From: Syntrophorhabdaceae bacterium
GTDB lineage: Bacteria > Desulfobacterota > Syntrophorhabdia > Syntrophorhabdales > Syntrophorhabdaceae
DNA length: 64,000 bases
Direction of reading: 5' to 3'
Assembly (NCBI GenBank): GCA_028698615.1
Contig: JAQVWF010000007.1
Coordinates: 25,946-89,945 of the forward strand
The position numbers and the translations under genes were made by a program. Below, one piece after another: positions 1-8,661 of the stretch (the stretch's first letter is position 1; each line of letters opens with the position of its first letter). The notes beneath the pieces were generated by a model that had not been told where the DNA came from, did not search any database, and worked only from the letters and a program-made list of their open reading frames with translations.

Positions 1-712
1 CGCCCCGTGCGGTGTTGATGACGAAAGCACCCCGGGGCAACAATGCGAGCTTCTCGCGGTTCAGAAGTCCGCGTGTTTGATCCGTCAGTGGACAGTGAAG
101 GGACAGTACGTTGCTTTGCCTCAGCAAGTCATCAAGGGGGAGACGTTCGGCGATGTCCACTCCAAGATCTACCGGGCTGCGGTTGCCTTGCCGGTCCCAA
201 AAGATGACCTTCAAACCTACGGCCCAGGCGCGCCTGGCAAAAGCCTGGCCAATGGGGCCGGAGCCAAGGATCCCGCAGGTCTTCCCCGCGAGACTGGATC
301 CCAGGAGAAGATCGGGAGCCCAGCCTCTCCAATCCCCGGACCGCACCAGTGCTTCGCCTTCGCTTACCCGCCGGGTGAGGGCCAAAAGGAGCGTGAGGGC
401 CAGATCGGCCGTGGCAGCCGTCAATACTCCCGGCGTGTTTATGATCTGAATACCCCGTGCCTTGCAGCAGGCCTGAGGAAGGTGGTTTATGCCCACGGAG
501 TAAGTGCCGATGACCCTTAAATTCGGGCAAAGCTCCAGGTCCGCCTCAGTCAGGGGTTCGGACAGCAGAACGACGAGCGCTTCCGCGCCGGGGAGCCCCG
601 CTGTCCAGGCAATGGACCGATAGGGAGCGATGCGCAGCTCCGGGAAGCGCAGACCCAGGTCCTCGATGTGCGGCCCTACCAGGGCGGAAGTGCTAAGAAT
701 ACGAATGCTCAT
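1..712 (-). CDS. D-isomer-specific 2-hydroxyacid dehydrogenase, partial (3' end outside window)
   Basis: An open frame runs on the minus strand from an ATG at 712 to the window edge, giving about 237 residues of a family that is usually 310-330 long, so roughly the last quarter is missing. The product would be a cytosolic NAD(P)H-dependent enzyme that interconverts 2-oxoacids and D-2-hydroxyacids, of the glyoxylate/hydroxypyruvate reductase or phosphoglycerate dehydrogenase type. Visible marks are an N-terminal catalytic half ending in 'NTPGVLTAATADLAL', the nucleotide-binding loop 'GILGSGPIGQAFARR', and 'FVINTARG' at the edge, which holds the family's substrate-binding Arg. The catalytic Glu and His lie beyond the window. 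The substrate cannot be told from sequence. Nothing downstream is visible; the nearest upstream gene is on the other strand. Confidence 0.9.
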   Translation of the reverse strand, partial: MSIRILSTSALVGPHIEDLGLRFPELRIAPYRSIAWTAGLPGAEALVVLLSEPLTEADLELCPNLRVIGTYSVGINHLPQACCKARGIQIINTPGVLTAATADLALTLLLALTRRVSEGEALVRSGDWRGWAPDLLLGSSLAGKTCGILGSGPIGQAFARRAWAVGLKVIFWDRQGNRSPVDLGVDIAERLPLDDLLRQSNVLSLHCPLTDQTRGLLNREKLALLPRGAFVINTARG

Positions 713-943
713 TCGTGGAGACCCTCTTTTTCTTGCGCATTACACGTTGCCCCCTTGCGCTAATTGTACGCGCGTTCTTGTGTCCGTCCGTGATCAGGAC
801 GCATAGAGAACACTCTACGCGCCGGCGGGGATGCTGTCAATAGGGCTTTCGTGAGCTTAGATCTGCATTTCACTGACGATGTGGAAAAGAGTTTACGGAA
901 ATACTATACTGAATTAAAAATAGTGCCATGGAGGTCAGAGAAG

Positions 944-1117
944 ATGCCTGGTAACGAATACGAATGCAAGGACTGCGGCCGCGCCTTCCTGGTGGACGAA
1001 GAAGAGATGGGGGGGGCGAAATGCCCGAGTTGTGAAGGCGGGAATGTGGTCCCCAGGGAGCCCCGGCCTCTGCCGCCGTGGATACAGCAACTGAACAATG
1101 GGACGGGCTCCAGCTGA
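944..1117 (+). CDS. small zinc-ribbon protein
   Basis: This encodes about 57 residues. Two CxxC knuckles ('CKDCG' and 'CPSC') about 20 residues apart form a rubredoxin-like or FmdB-like zinc ribbon, followed by a Pro-rich tail. Such proteins bind one Zn2+ and often act as small regulators or protein-interaction modules; the role here is unknown. I chose ATG 944 because GGAGG lies 8 bases upstream; an in-frame GTG at 851 would add 31 residues but has no clear ribosome binding site. The gene stands alone, with about 120 bp to the next plus-strand gene. Confidence 0.7.
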   Translation: MPGNEYECKDCGRAFLVDEEEMGGAKCPSCEGGNVVPREPRPLPPWIQQLNNGTGSS

Positions 1118-1236
1118 AAGTAGAACGAGGAGTGGCGTTGCCATTCGATATGAAAAGCGATCATACATCCGGAGCATGAATGTTCTTTGAATGCACGTCT
1201 GATCCGGGTCTGTGTTGGTGTTTGAGGATATTTGGA

Positions 1237-1581
1237 ATGGAGATAAAGATCAGGAAGACAGGTTCGAGCACGTTGACGGGTAATGTGTCGGGAATGGTGA
1301 GTACATACGCGGTCACGGAAGACGGAAGGGAGTTCCTCCTCGTCCGCACCTCGCATACGCTTGCCAGCAGCATCGGCATCGCAGGTCAGGCAGGTATTCT
1401 CTATGTGGACAGTGATGACAACAGGGTTCACCACCAGGTGGCGGCACCAGGCGGGGCGTGCGGATTGAAAACTGACGACGAAGTGATGGAAGGGCTCTCG
1501 CCGCTGGCCCTTCGTGCGGTGCTTATGGTGGACCAGTGCAACGAGCCGGGTGAAATTACGATAACAACAGAAGAAAGGTAG
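1237..1581 (+). CDS. hypothetical protein, 114 aa
   Basis: I do not recognise this protein. It is a compact soluble-looking chain of about 114 residues with alternating beta-like segments and no signal peptide or membrane segment. The start at ATG 1237 is preferred because the upstream in-frame extension to 1180 is Cys/Trp-rich and unlike the rest, and GAGG sits about 10 bases before 1237. Its sequence balance looks like real coding sequence (acidic, few rare residues). It lies between the zinc ribbon gene and the J-domain gene on the same strand, but the gaps of more than 100 bp argue against one tight operon. Confidence 0.5.
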   Translation: MEIKIRKTGSSTLTGNVSGMVSTYAVTEDGREFLLVRTSHTLASSIGIAGQAGILYVDSDDNRVHHQVAAPGGACGLKTDDEVMEGLSPLALRAVLMVDQCNEPGEITITTEER

Positions 1582-1731
1582 AGCGTCCCGCGGGTTGCCC
1601 CGGCAGATCGTTGTTTTCAGGATAAAGCCCTTAAAGCCAATTAGACGGCGTACCTTGATCCACCAGCAGGTGTGTTTGCCCGCAAGGTTGTGATTGGGGT
1701 ATACTGGGGACACTCTTGAGGTGTGAAGAAT

Positions 1732-2538
1732 ATGGATCAAAAAGACTATTATGAAGTACTTGAGATAGATGGCCAGGCTACGGACAAGCAGGTCAAGGAG
1801 GCCTACCGGAGGCTTGCGTTTCAGTACCACCCGGACAGGAATTCCGGAGACCCCGGTGCGGTTGAACGCATGAAGAGCATAAACGAGGCGTACGCCGTTC
1901 TGTCGGACCCGGCAAAAAGGCAGCGGTATGACAGTCTCAGGCAGAGCTACGGGAATTCTGCGTATGACAGGTTCCGGGAAGGTTATTCCGACAATGATAT
2001 TTTCAGAGGGTCCGACATTAACCAGATCTTTGAGGAGATCTCGCGGTCCTTCGGTTTCCGGGGTTTTGAAGATGTTTTCAAGGAAGTTTACGGTTCCGGC
2101 TACCGGACCTTTGAATTCAGAAATGGCGGCCTTTTCGGGCGGGGCTTCATATTTACCGGCGGCATGAACCCCGGTGGCCTGCGTGCCGGAGTGAAACGGG
2201 GTATGGCTTCCCGCCTTCTGGGAAAGCTGGCAGGATATGCCCTGAAAAAGATGACCGGAATCGGGGCGGATCAAAGCGGGGACAGATACGATTCACTGCC
2301 GCTCACCCCCGGGCAGGCGAAGAGCGGGGGAAAGGTACCCTATACGGACAAGGAAAGCTTGCGAAGTATTCTCATTACAGTCCCTTCCGGTGTCACCCAT
2401 GGACAGATGATACGCCTGCGCGGATTGGGGTCTCAGGTCGGACCGTTCGCACCACCCGGAGATCTTTATTTGAAGGTGGAGATCACCAGACCCCTCCTGG
2501 AAACCATCAAGAGTTTCCTGAAAAAGAAAGTGGATTGA
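1732..2538 (+). CDS. DnaJ-type J-domain co-chaperone (CbpA-like)
   Basis: This is a cytosolic co-chaperone of about 268 residues that would stimulate DnaK ATPase. Residues 5-70 are a canonical J domain: 'DYYEVLEIDGQATDKQVKEA', then 'YHPDRNSGDP' with the essential HPD, then 'AYAVLSDPAKRQRYD'. A Phe/Gly/Arg-rich linker follows (about 75-150), and the last 75 residues resemble the C-terminal peptide-binding domain of DnaJ/CbpA ('LRSILITVPSGVTHGQMIRL', 'GDLYLKVEI'). There is no zinc-finger region, so it is a type II or simplified J protein rather than DnaJ itself. ATG 1732 is preferred over GTG 1723, since GAGG lies about 10 bases before it. No chaperone partner is encoded nearby. Confidence 0.88.
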   Translation: MDQKDYYEVLEIDGQATDKQVKEAYRRLAFQYHPDRNSGDPGAVERMKSINEAYAVLSDPAKRQRYDSLRQSYGNSAYDRFREGYSDNDIFRGSDINQIFEEISRSFGFRGFEDVFKEVYGSGYRTFEFRNGGLFGRGFIFTGGMNPGGLRAGVKRGMASRLLGKLAGYALKKMTGIGADQSGDRYDSLPLTPGQAKSGGKVPYTDKESLRSILITVPSGVTHGQMIRLRGLGSQVGPFAPPGDLYLKVEITRPLLETIKSFLKKKVD

Positions 2539-2878
2539 TTGAGGCCCCATTTATTGTGCCGAAACATGGCGCAGGAAGCGACTGTCAAGGCCGGTCGAAT
2601 TCAGTGCATCAGTCTGCCATAGCGATGTTTTCATGGGATCCCTTTTTTGGTTGTGTTTTTTTCGGACGGGGTGGTATCCTCAAAAAATGCAATACCGGAT
2701 AAGTCATAAGGGTATTGCATCATTCACTATTCAAAAAAAAGGGGGGGTAACGACATCATGGGTTGAGGAGTCTGCGCAGTTCATTCCCTGGGCTTTTATT
2801 TATTCCGTCGCAGGTTGCATTGTGATGCTTTCGTGTACCTTTACGAGTATGTCTATATCAAAGCAAAAAGGGGGACGA
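2539..2878. other. 340-bp gap upstream of the PAS gene
   Basis: No convincing gene is present. The reading frame of the downstream PAS gene is open back to 2633, but the extra stretch is rich in Trp, Phe and Cys with T- and A-runs and looks untranslated. It probably holds the promoter and leader of the PAS gene; I could not pick a clear -35/-10 pair. Confidence 0.4.
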
Positions 2879-4042
2879 ATGGAAGACACGAAAAAGACGA
2901 AACAGCAACAAACGGAACCGGGCAAGAAAGGGGGGAAAGGGAAGGGCGAATATGAAACAAATCCATTTATCGATTCCATGACACTCATCAACAAGTCCTA
3001 TGTGTATGAATTTGCGAGTGAGACTTATTGCCGTGATCATGGAAGGACCAGAAAGGACGTAGTCGGGAATTCAGTTGCTCAGATCTGGGGTGAGGCAAGC
3101 TTCAAGTTTATCAAGAAGCATCTGGATCACTGTTTTTCCGGTAATGTTGTACGATATGAAAACTGGCTGGAATTTCCCGGCGAGGAACCGAAATTCTACC
3201 GCGTTACCTATTCACCGTACTTCAATCCGGCAGGTTACGTTACCCATGCGGTGGTGGCATCCGAGGACATTACAGATTTCAAGAAGGAAGAGGAATCCCT
3301 GGAGAAGAGCGATCCGGCGTTCAGGGCTCTCCTGAGGAATATGCATTACGGGGTATTCACGTTTGACCTGGAGGGGCGGTTTACCTTTGTTAACGATGTG
3401 ATAGTGAACAGATCGGGATATCCGCGGGAGTGGTATGTAGGGAAAAGCCTCTTTGATGTGGTCCGCCCGCAGGAGAGAAATACGGTTCAGAAGCATTTCC
3501 AGGCGACGGCGCGCGGAGAACAGGTAGGGCCCTACGAGTTCTCCTTCCTCAAAGCCGCCGACGAGACCGCATGGGCCCATATCAGTACAACACCCATCCG
3601 GGAGGCCGGGCAGATCACAGGAGTCCTCGGTGTAATGCTGGATATTACGAAACGTGTCCAATCGGAACAGGCGCTCATCGAAAGCGAAGAGAAATACAGG
3701 AGGCTTTTCGAGGAATCGAGGGATGCCATATTCATCACCGATAGTGAGGGAAGACTTACCGATGTGAACCGGTCTTTTCTGAAACTGTTTGGTTACAAGA
3801 AAGAAGAGATAGATGGATTGCGCGCCATCGATACATACGTGAACAAGGATGAATGTCTGAGGTATATAAAAGAAATTGAGGATAAGGGTTTTGTCGAAGA
3901 TTTTACGGTAAAGCTGAAGAAAAAAGATGGAACGGTGATGGAGTGCCTTCTCAACGGAACACCGCTGCGCGGCATTGACGGGACGATCAGGGGCTATCAG
4001 GGCATCGCGAGGCATGAAACCGGCAGGATGCAATCGAGATAG
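2879..4042 (+). CDS. triple-PAS sensory protein without output domain
   Basis: The protein has about 387 residues and consists of a Lys/Gln-rich N-terminal segment (about 1-28) followed by three PAS modules: about 30-135, ending 'ASEDITDFKKEEE'; about 145-262, ending 'GVMLDITKRVQSEQALIESE'; and about 265-380 ('YRRLFEESRDAIFITDSEG'). PAS domains sense small ligands, redox state or light and mediate dimerisation. No histidine kinase, GGDEF, HTH or other output module follows before the stop at 4042, so it probably signals through a partner. ATG 2879 follows a purine-rich AAGGGGGA; the frame is open to 2633 but that extension looks untranslated. A long hairpin follows the stop. Confidence 0.8.
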   Translation: MEDTKKTKQQQTEPGKKGGKGKGEYETNPFIDSMTLINKSYVYEFASETYCRDHGRTRKDVVGNSVAQIWGEASFKFIKKHLDHCFSGNVVRYENWLEFPGEEPKFYRVTYSPYFNPAGYVTHAVVASEDITDFKKEEESLEKSDPAFRALLRNMHYGVFTFDLEGRFTFVNDVIVNRSGYPREWYVGKSLFDVVRPQERNTVQKHFQATARGEQVGPYEFSFLKAADETAWAHISTTPIREAGQITGVLGVMLDITKRVQSEQALIESEEKYRRLFEESRDAIFITDSEGRLTDVNRSFLKLFGYKKEEIDGLRAIDTYVNKDECLRYIKEIEDKGFVEDFTVKLKKKDGTVMECLLNGTPLRGIDGTIRGYQGIARHETGRMQSR

Positions 4043-4052
4043 TTGGATAGCG

Positions 4053-4106
4053 GGCTAAAGGCGTTGGAGGGCCGCTTATATTTATCGGTTCTCCAACGCC
4101 TTAGCC
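4053..4106 (+). terminator. long stem-loop after PAS gene, probable terminator
   Basis: A perfect 12-bp inverted repeat (AAGGCGTTGGAG at 4058-4069, CTCCAACGCCTT at 4091-4102) is extended by GGCT/AGCC with one bulged A, around a 21-nt loop. It begins 11 bases after the PAS stop. There is no long U-run, so termination may be Rho-assisted or the hairpin may protect the 3' end. Confidence 0.6.
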
Positions 4107-4338
4107 TCTTCGGTCCATCTTCTTCCTCGTCTCAGTTAGTAAGATGAGCACATAGTTCTCGTCAAATATTGTGAATTTCCAGGAGAACCAGCCTCTGGGT
4201 TCGGCTCTCAGCATCTGGTTCGTGACCTGCTCCAAAAAATGCAGCGGCTGTCCCCTCCGGTGCGGCCGGCAGCCCGCTGATGGAAAAGGAAGAAGCGACA
4301 TGAGGGGCGACATGGCGTGTAAGAGGAGAGATCGCGAA
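4107..4338. other. intergenic stretch, no supported gene
   Basis: The stretch carries no gene I can support. A 70-codon minus-strand frame (4313-4101) ends inside the hairpin and its C-terminal half looks protein-like ('WFSWKFTIFDENYVLILL'), but the N-terminal half does not, there is no ribosome binding site, and I recognise no family; it may be a gene remnant. Confidence 0.3.
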
Positions 4339-4378
4339 TTGATGTTTTGTAGCTATAGTGCTATAGTTACATAGCTAC
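4339..4378 (+). promoter_or_regulatory. promoter and operator of the RelBE-type module
   Basis: TTGATG (4339-4344), a 17-bp spacer and TATAGT (4362-4367) form a good sigma-70 promoter. An 8-bp inverted repeat, GTAGCTAT (4349-4356) and ATAGCTAC (4371-4378), brackets the -10 box and is a natural operator for the ribbon-helix-helix antitoxin that follows. A strong GGAGGTGACACC leader precedes the antitoxin ATG. Confidence 0.7.
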
Positions 4379-4393
4379 TTCGGAGGTGACACC

Positions 4394-4627
4394 ATGGCAA
4401 CAGTATCCAGACGAGCTACCGTGTACCTGGACCCCGACCTGCACAGGGCCTTGAGATTAAAGGCTGTCGAGACATCCCGTTCAGTGTCGGAACTGGTTAA
4501 CGATGCCGTCAGAGAAGCTCTCGCGGAGGACGCGGAGGATATCATTGCTTTTGAGGAAAGGGCGTCGGAACCTTTGGTCAGCTACGATGAGATGATCAAG
4601 AGGCTGAGGCGGGATGGCAGAATATAG
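4394..4627 (+). CDS. ribbon-helix-helix antitoxin (RelB/CopG-like)
   Basis: This 77-residue protein has an N-terminal ribbon-helix-helix DNA-binding fold ('RRATVYLDPDLHRALRLKAV' followed by a Ser-rich turn and helix) and an acidic C-terminal tail that would wrap the toxin. It is the antitoxin and autorepressor of the pair with the gene starting at 4614, which it overlaps by 14 bp, as is usual for translational coupling. It begins 5 bases after GGAGGTGAC. The palindrome at its promoter fits autoregulation. Confidence 0.85.
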   Translation: MATVSRRATVYLDPDLHRALRLKAVETSRSVSELVNDAVREALAEDAEDIIAFEERASEPLVSYDEMIKRLRRDGRI

Positions 4628-4871
4628 GATATACTTCAAGGAATCTGTCGAGAAGGACCTTGCCGCCTTGCCGAAGAAGGATGTGAGCAGGATACTTCAA
4701 CGAATAGAGGCTCTCTCCGGGGATCCGAGGCCATCGGGCCATGAAAAACTGACGGGACAGGAGAGGTATCGTGTACGACAGGGCCGGTACAGGATCGTCT
4801 ATTCCATTCAGGACAAAGAACTCACCGTATGGGTTGTGAGGGTGGGGCACAGGAAAGACATTTATCGGTAA
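4614..4871 (+). CDS. RelE/ParE-family toxin
   Basis: The 85-residue basic protein matches the RelE/ParE fold: N-terminal 'YRIYFKESVEKDLAALP', a central 'GHEKLTGQERYRVRQGRYRIVYSI' type segment (shown in part) and C-terminal 'VVRVGHRKDIYR'. The C-terminal pattern with G-H-R-x-x-x-Y-R is that of RelE-type mRNA interferases that cleave mRNA on the ribosome, though a ParE-like gyrase target cannot be excluded. It overlaps its antitoxin by 14 bp. It is the only toxin-antitoxin pair in this window outside the 55.9-60.6 kb island. Confidence 0.85.
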   Translation: MAEYRIYFKESVEKDLAALPKKDVSRILQRIEALSGDPRPSGHEKLTGQERYRVRQGRYRIVYSIQDKELTVWVVRVGHRKDIYR

Positions 4872-4904
4872 GACCGGGAAGCCATCGGTATAAAGGACAG
4901 GATC

Positions 4905-6048
4905 ATGGACAGGGAACGGGCGATTGCCGAGACGGCACGGATAATGGAGCAATTTGGAGAGCTTACCGGACTTGTTCCCGGAGGGGGGCCTCCGAAGCGC
5001 TATTTGTGGACGGATGCCTATGGTGTCTGCAATTTTCTCGGGCTCTATAGGGAAACGGGGGATGCAAGGTACAAAGACCTGGCGCTGGAACTCGTGGAAC
5101 AGGTGCACCGCGTCCTCGGCAGGCACCGTAAAGGGGGTAGCCGAACGGGATGGATCAGCGGGCTCTCCGAGGATGATGGCGGGGAACATCCTGCGATCGG
5201 AGGCCTCAGAATAGGGAAGAAGATGGATGAACGGGGACCGTGCGATGCCATCGATGAGCAGAAAGAGTGGGATAGAGACGGTCAGTATTATCATTACCTC
5301 ACCAAATGGATGCATACGCTTAACGTGGTTGCCGGAGCGACGGGTGATCTCACATACAACCGATGGGCGATGGAGCTCGCGAAGGCGGCACACCGCGCTT
5401 TTGTCTATACCGTTCCCGGAACGGACGTGAAGCGGATGTACTGGAAGATGAGCGTCGATCTTTCCTATCCCCTTGTTGCCTCCATGGGGCATCACGACCC
5501 CCTCGACGGGATTACGTGATCCTGACAGGCCTGAATCACTTGATCTTGGCACCGAGATTGATGACCTTGCCGTTATCTGCGAAGGAAATGACTGGCAGAC
5601 CGATGACCTTCTCGGCCTTGGCGGCCTTCTGACCGATGCTTTCAGGGTGGCACAACTTTTCGTGAAAGGCGACATTGAAGGGTCCGATTCGTTGCGGGTG
5701 ATTCTCGATGCGTCCTTGCCCGGCCTGAGATACCCCGACAGGGAGAACTTCCTTTACGCTCCTGCACGGTTCCGGCTTGCCTTTCGCGAACTGGGACTGT
5801 CAATAGGTTTCCACGCGCTGGAAAGACTGGAATCGATCATCGAGCAAAACAGGGATGCCTTCGCAGAGGATCGGGACATCGCCATCCTCATGAAGACTCT
5901 CTGGAGGTATCTGCCTCTGGGAGAGAAGATCGAAGCCTTCTGGCTTGACCCCGACAACCAGAAGACCCAGGTATGGAAGGAGCACCGCGACATCAACACG
6001 GTCATGCTGGCAACGAGCCTCGTCCCCGACGGATTTCTGACGCTCTAG
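4905..6048 (+). pseudogene. conserved alpha/alpha-barrel-like protein, frameshifted
   Basis: Two frames together make one protein. The first (4905-5519) encodes 'YLWTDAYGVCNFLGLY', 'DGQYYHYLTKWMHTLNVV' and 'MGHHDPLDG', then hits a stop. The second, in the +1 frame from about 5512 to 6048, continues with 'DDLLGLGGLLTDAFRVAQL' and 'EHRDINTVMLATSLVP'. Both halves look like a single conserved bacterial family of unknown function with a six-hairpin, glycosidase-like helical repeat; I know the family only by its motifs. Compared with relatives as I remember them, some residues after 'HDPLDG' also seem missing, so a small deletion caused the shift. It could also be a base-calling or assembly error. 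It lies just after the RelE-type toxin on the same strand. Confidence 0.6.
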
Positions 6049-6090
6049 AACCGTTCAAACCATTCAAACGTTTAAGCGGCTCAAACGGTT
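6049..6090. repeat. short inverted and direct repeats (AACCGTT/AACGGTT, TTCAAAC)
   Basis: AACCGTT (6049-6055) and AACGGTT (6084-6090) form an inverted repeat, with TTCAAAC or CTCAAAC repeated three times inside. It lies directly after the broken gene and may be a weak terminator or a dispersed repeat. Confidence 0.4.
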
Positions 6091-6302
6091 TTAGCGATTG
6101 AGGAGCCATCGTATCGCTCCGAGTATGACCAGATTCCGCTGGCGCCCCTTCTGCCGTTGAGCAGTAAAGAAAATCCCGGCGCACAAGAAAATGCCGTTTC
6201 AGACGATATGGTCCTGTGGAAAAGTTGTACATATTCATCGTGTGAAGCAAGGCTGGTATCTTCATGATCCCGTTGACAATATCGGAACGGAGATTCTAAG
6301 AT

Positions 6303-7331
6303 GTGCAAATACTGCTTATGAACAAAACGAAAAGGCACATATCGGGTTGGGGCCGCAACGGACTCATCGGGATAATTGTTTTGGCGATTTCCACTTTGTG
6401 TTTTATTGATGGCGCAGAGGCTTTGCCTGTCGAGAAAGACGAGCCAATGCCTGTGAGCGAATATTTTTCCGTCGGCGGGAAGGTCAAATATTTCTTTAAA
6501 AGTCACACCTCCTATGAGTTCGGCAATCCTTATTATCCCCTCCAGGAGCCCTTAAGCCGGCTTGAATTTCCCCTGGATACCTGGTGGGCCGGTTTGGACA
6601 TGAGATTGGCATTCCCCCGGTTTTCCGTTGGAATGGAGGCGCTCACCAGTGTGAAGGCAAATGCTCACGGGGAGTTTGAGGATTCCGATTGGGAGAATGA
6701 CGGCACTTTCGACGACAAGACCACGTACAGCACATCACAGATGCGTGTTGCCCCCAGCTACATGGTGCGTCTTGACGCGGACCTCGAAGTTTCCGATTGG
6801 CTCGGTTTGCCGGGATGGTTGAGGATAAGGCCCGTCGGAGGAATGCGCTGGCAAAGGTTCAACCTCGTTTCCCATGATGGCATACAATACGATCTCACCG
6901 GCGTAACGGGGAATCTCATCCTGCCCGGAGAGGGTATCCGTTTCAAACAAACATACTGGCACTATTTCATCGGATTACGGTCCACCGTCGACCTCGCGCA
7001 GGTGACAGGGATATCTTCTTTGACCCTCGACCTGCAGGCCGATTGGGCTTACGTGGAAGGCCACAACGAGGACAATCACCTTCTCAGGGCGGGAAGGCGA
7101 TTCACATACGAGGACACCTACGGTCATGCCTGGCATTGCTCGATGGGATTGAAGAAAGACCTGGGAAAAGGTTTTTCCATGGGGCTTGAGGGTGATTACC
7201 TCATGATATCGACGACAGGCAGCCATCGTTTCCTCAACCGTTCTTTTGACATCGACATGAGTTTGTCCAACGGGGTCAAGGTATGGTCTGACCAGGCAAA
7301 CATATCCCTGTCCCTGGAATACCGGTTCTGA
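6303..7331 (+). CDS. outer-membrane beta-barrel protein, omptin/Pom-like
   Basis: The 342-residue protein starts with a basic N-region and a hydrophobic core ('GLIGIIVLAISTLCFI') ending near 'DGAEA', a signal peptide. The rest is a series of amphipathic, aromatic-rich beta strands, and the chain ends in 'LSLEYRF', with the terminal Phe expected for BAM-inserted outer-membrane proteins. Size and strand pattern suggest a 10-strand barrel of the omptin or Protochlamydia-outer-membrane-protein type; 'YVEGHNEDNH' is where acidic and His residues would sit in omptins, but I cannot confirm a protease site. GTG 6303 is chosen because GGAG lies 9 bases upstream; ATG 6318 would also keep the signal peptide. 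It is not obviously part of an operon. Confidence 0.7.
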   Translation: MQILLMNKTKRHISGWGRNGLIGIIVLAISTLCFIDGAEALPVEKDEPMPVSEYFSVGGKVKYFFKSHTSYEFGNPYYPLQEPLSRLEFPLDTWWAGLDMRLAFPRFSVGMEALTSVKANAHGEFEDSDWENDGTFDDKTTYSTSQMRVAPSYMVRLDADLEVSDWLGLPGWLRIRPVGGMRWQRFNLVSHDGIQYDLTGVTGNLILPGEGIRFKQTYWHYFIGLRSTVDLAQVTGISSLTLDLQADWAYVEGHNEDNHLLRAGRRFTYEDTYGHAWHCSMGLKKDLGKGFSMGLEGDYLMISTTGSHRFLNRSFDIDMSLSNGVKVWSDQANISLSLEYRF

Positions 7332-7476
7332 AGGAAGAGACGTCAGGGCTGTGCGATATATCGATTTGCGGATACAGCGGATTTGCCCAGGTGATGCGCC
7401 GCGTTGCCAAAAGGATCAAAACGATGGACTGGCCGCGCGGCGCATGCCTGGATGTTGAGAGCCTACCCCCACTACC

Positions 7477-8277
7477 CTACCGCTTCACCTTTGTAGGGCT
7501 CCCCTTCTTCTTGTTTGCAATCGTCCTTCTATACTGGCTGCCATATTTTTCGATCAGCCTGTCCACCGTTCCATTATCGATAAGTTCATCGAGCTTCTTG
7601 TTGATCTGGGGAAGATACTTTACATAGGGAGATTTCTTCGAGATCCCGATGTACCAATTCTCCACGCAGATCTCTTTGGGAAGGATCTCCACTTTGTTCG
7701 TTATGCCAAGCTTGTCCGCCTCGAAAAGGCCGGAGTACATCGCGTAGACAAAATAATCGGCGCGGCCCTTGATCAGTTTTGAAAAGTTCTGTTCCACCTT
7801 TGCTGAACGGGTGACGGTAAGCTTTTCGGAAAGAAACCTGTCAAAGACCTGACCGAAGCTATCGCCGACGGTGGTGGTGCCTTTCTTTCCGATGAGGTCG
7901 TCCCATTTGGAGTAGGGAAATCTCTTTCCCCGGGCCACGAATGCTACCACGGGGTCCTTGGCGTAGGGATTGGAATATTCAAAGAAGGCCTTTCTGTCCT
8001 CCGTCATGTACAATCCGACGAGCAGGTCGACCTTGCCTTCCTTTGCTTCCTGCTGGACCTTGTCCCAGTCCCCGCAAAAGGGCGAATTTACCGTCACGTT
8101 AAGATCTTTGAAGAGCAGCCTGACGAGTTCCGGCCCGGCGCCTACGATGGTGTTGTTCTCTTTCCACATGATGGGTGGATACTGCGGGTGTCCTGAGGCA
8201 ATGAGCGTTTCCGCCTGGGCAATGCCTGATAACAACAGGCACATGGCCGCGACCGCGAGCATGAGATAACGTTTCAT
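7477..8277 (-). CDS. periplasmic amino-acid-type solute-binding protein (SBP family 3)
   Basis: The mature protein binds a small polar solute in the periplasm. The chain has about 266 residues and begins 'MKRYLMLAVAAMCLLLSGIAQA', a textbook signal peptide (last 22 residues split here for brevity: cleavage after AQA). The family 3 fold is visible in 'GAGPELVRLLF', 'GKVDLLVGLYMTEDRKAFFE' (quoted as a signature) and 'LIDNGTVDRLIEKYG' near the end. ATG 8277 follows AAGGGG; the frame is open to 8334 but that adds residues before the signal peptide. No permease or ATPase gene lies beside it, so it is an orphan binding protein or a sensor partner. The C-terminal tail is strongly basic. Confidence 0.85.
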   Translation of the reverse strand: MKRYLMLAVAAMCLLLSGIAQAETLIASGHPQYPPIMWKENNTIVGAGPELVRLLFKDLNVTVNSPFCGDWDKVQQEAKEGKVDLLVGLYMTEDRKAFFEYSNPYAKDPVVAFVARGKRFPYSKWDDLIGKKGTTTVGDSFGQVFDRFLSEKLTVTRSAKVEQNFSKLIKGRADYFVYAMYSGLFEADKLGITNKVEILPKEICVENWYIGISKKSPYVKYLPQINKKLDELIDNGTVDRLIEKYGSQYRRTIANKKKGSPTKVKR

Positions 8278-8584
8278 GTAATACCCCTTTGCCAGATAGA
8301 ATGTGTTTTGCGGAACGTGGTAAGATACTACCATAATCTCCGTCGATGATAAAAAGGAAATTCACCGAATCTTTCATAAGGACGAACTTCTTCGGAGATA
8401 CCGGGATATCTCGGAAAAGGCAGATCGAGACATCCTGCGTTCCCGCCAAAAGGATGAACCCCTGGCACCGGCCATGACCGGGTATCGTCAGGAACGTTCC
8501 GCGCCATGCGGATGAATTCATTCCCGTATCGTCCATACATCCCGTCACCGCAACGGGACGAATGATATCCACGGATCAACGACC
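8278..8584. other. divergent intergenic region without gene
   Basis: This is the region between the minus-strand binding-protein gene and the plus-strand cofactor genes. I see no gene. It must contain the binding protein's promoter, which I could not assign. Confidence 0.4.
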
Positions 8585-8612
8585 TTGACAACCAACTTCG
8601 GTTTTATATAGA
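8585..8612 (+). promoter_or_regulatory. sigma-70 promoter for small protein-moeA-like operon
   Basis: TTGACA (8585-8590), a 16-bp spacer and TATAGA (8607-8612) lie about 50 bp before the small Cys-tailed protein. The -35 is consensus. Confidence 0.65.
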
Positions 8613-8661
8613 ATTGCGCAAAATAAAAAGGGTTTTGATGAAAACCCTCAGGAGAGAAATG

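Noticed and set aside
904..2274. Long minus-strand frame opposite the zinc ribbon and DnaJ-like genes
   Set aside because: Composition is that of an antisense shadow, with no family motif, and recognised genes lie on the plus strand.
4101..4313. 70-residue minus-strand gene
   Set aside because: No ribosome binding site, implausible N-terminal half, ends inside the hairpin; kept only as a possible remnant.
5473..5530. Programmed frameshift in the 4905-6048 gene
   Set aside because: No slippery heptamer followed by a clear pseudoknot or stem was found at the junction; deletion or sequencing error is simpler.
8585..8661. Moco/Tuco riboswitch upstream of the moeA-like operon
   Set aside because: The leader is only about 45 nt, too short for that aptamer, and no matching stems were seen.
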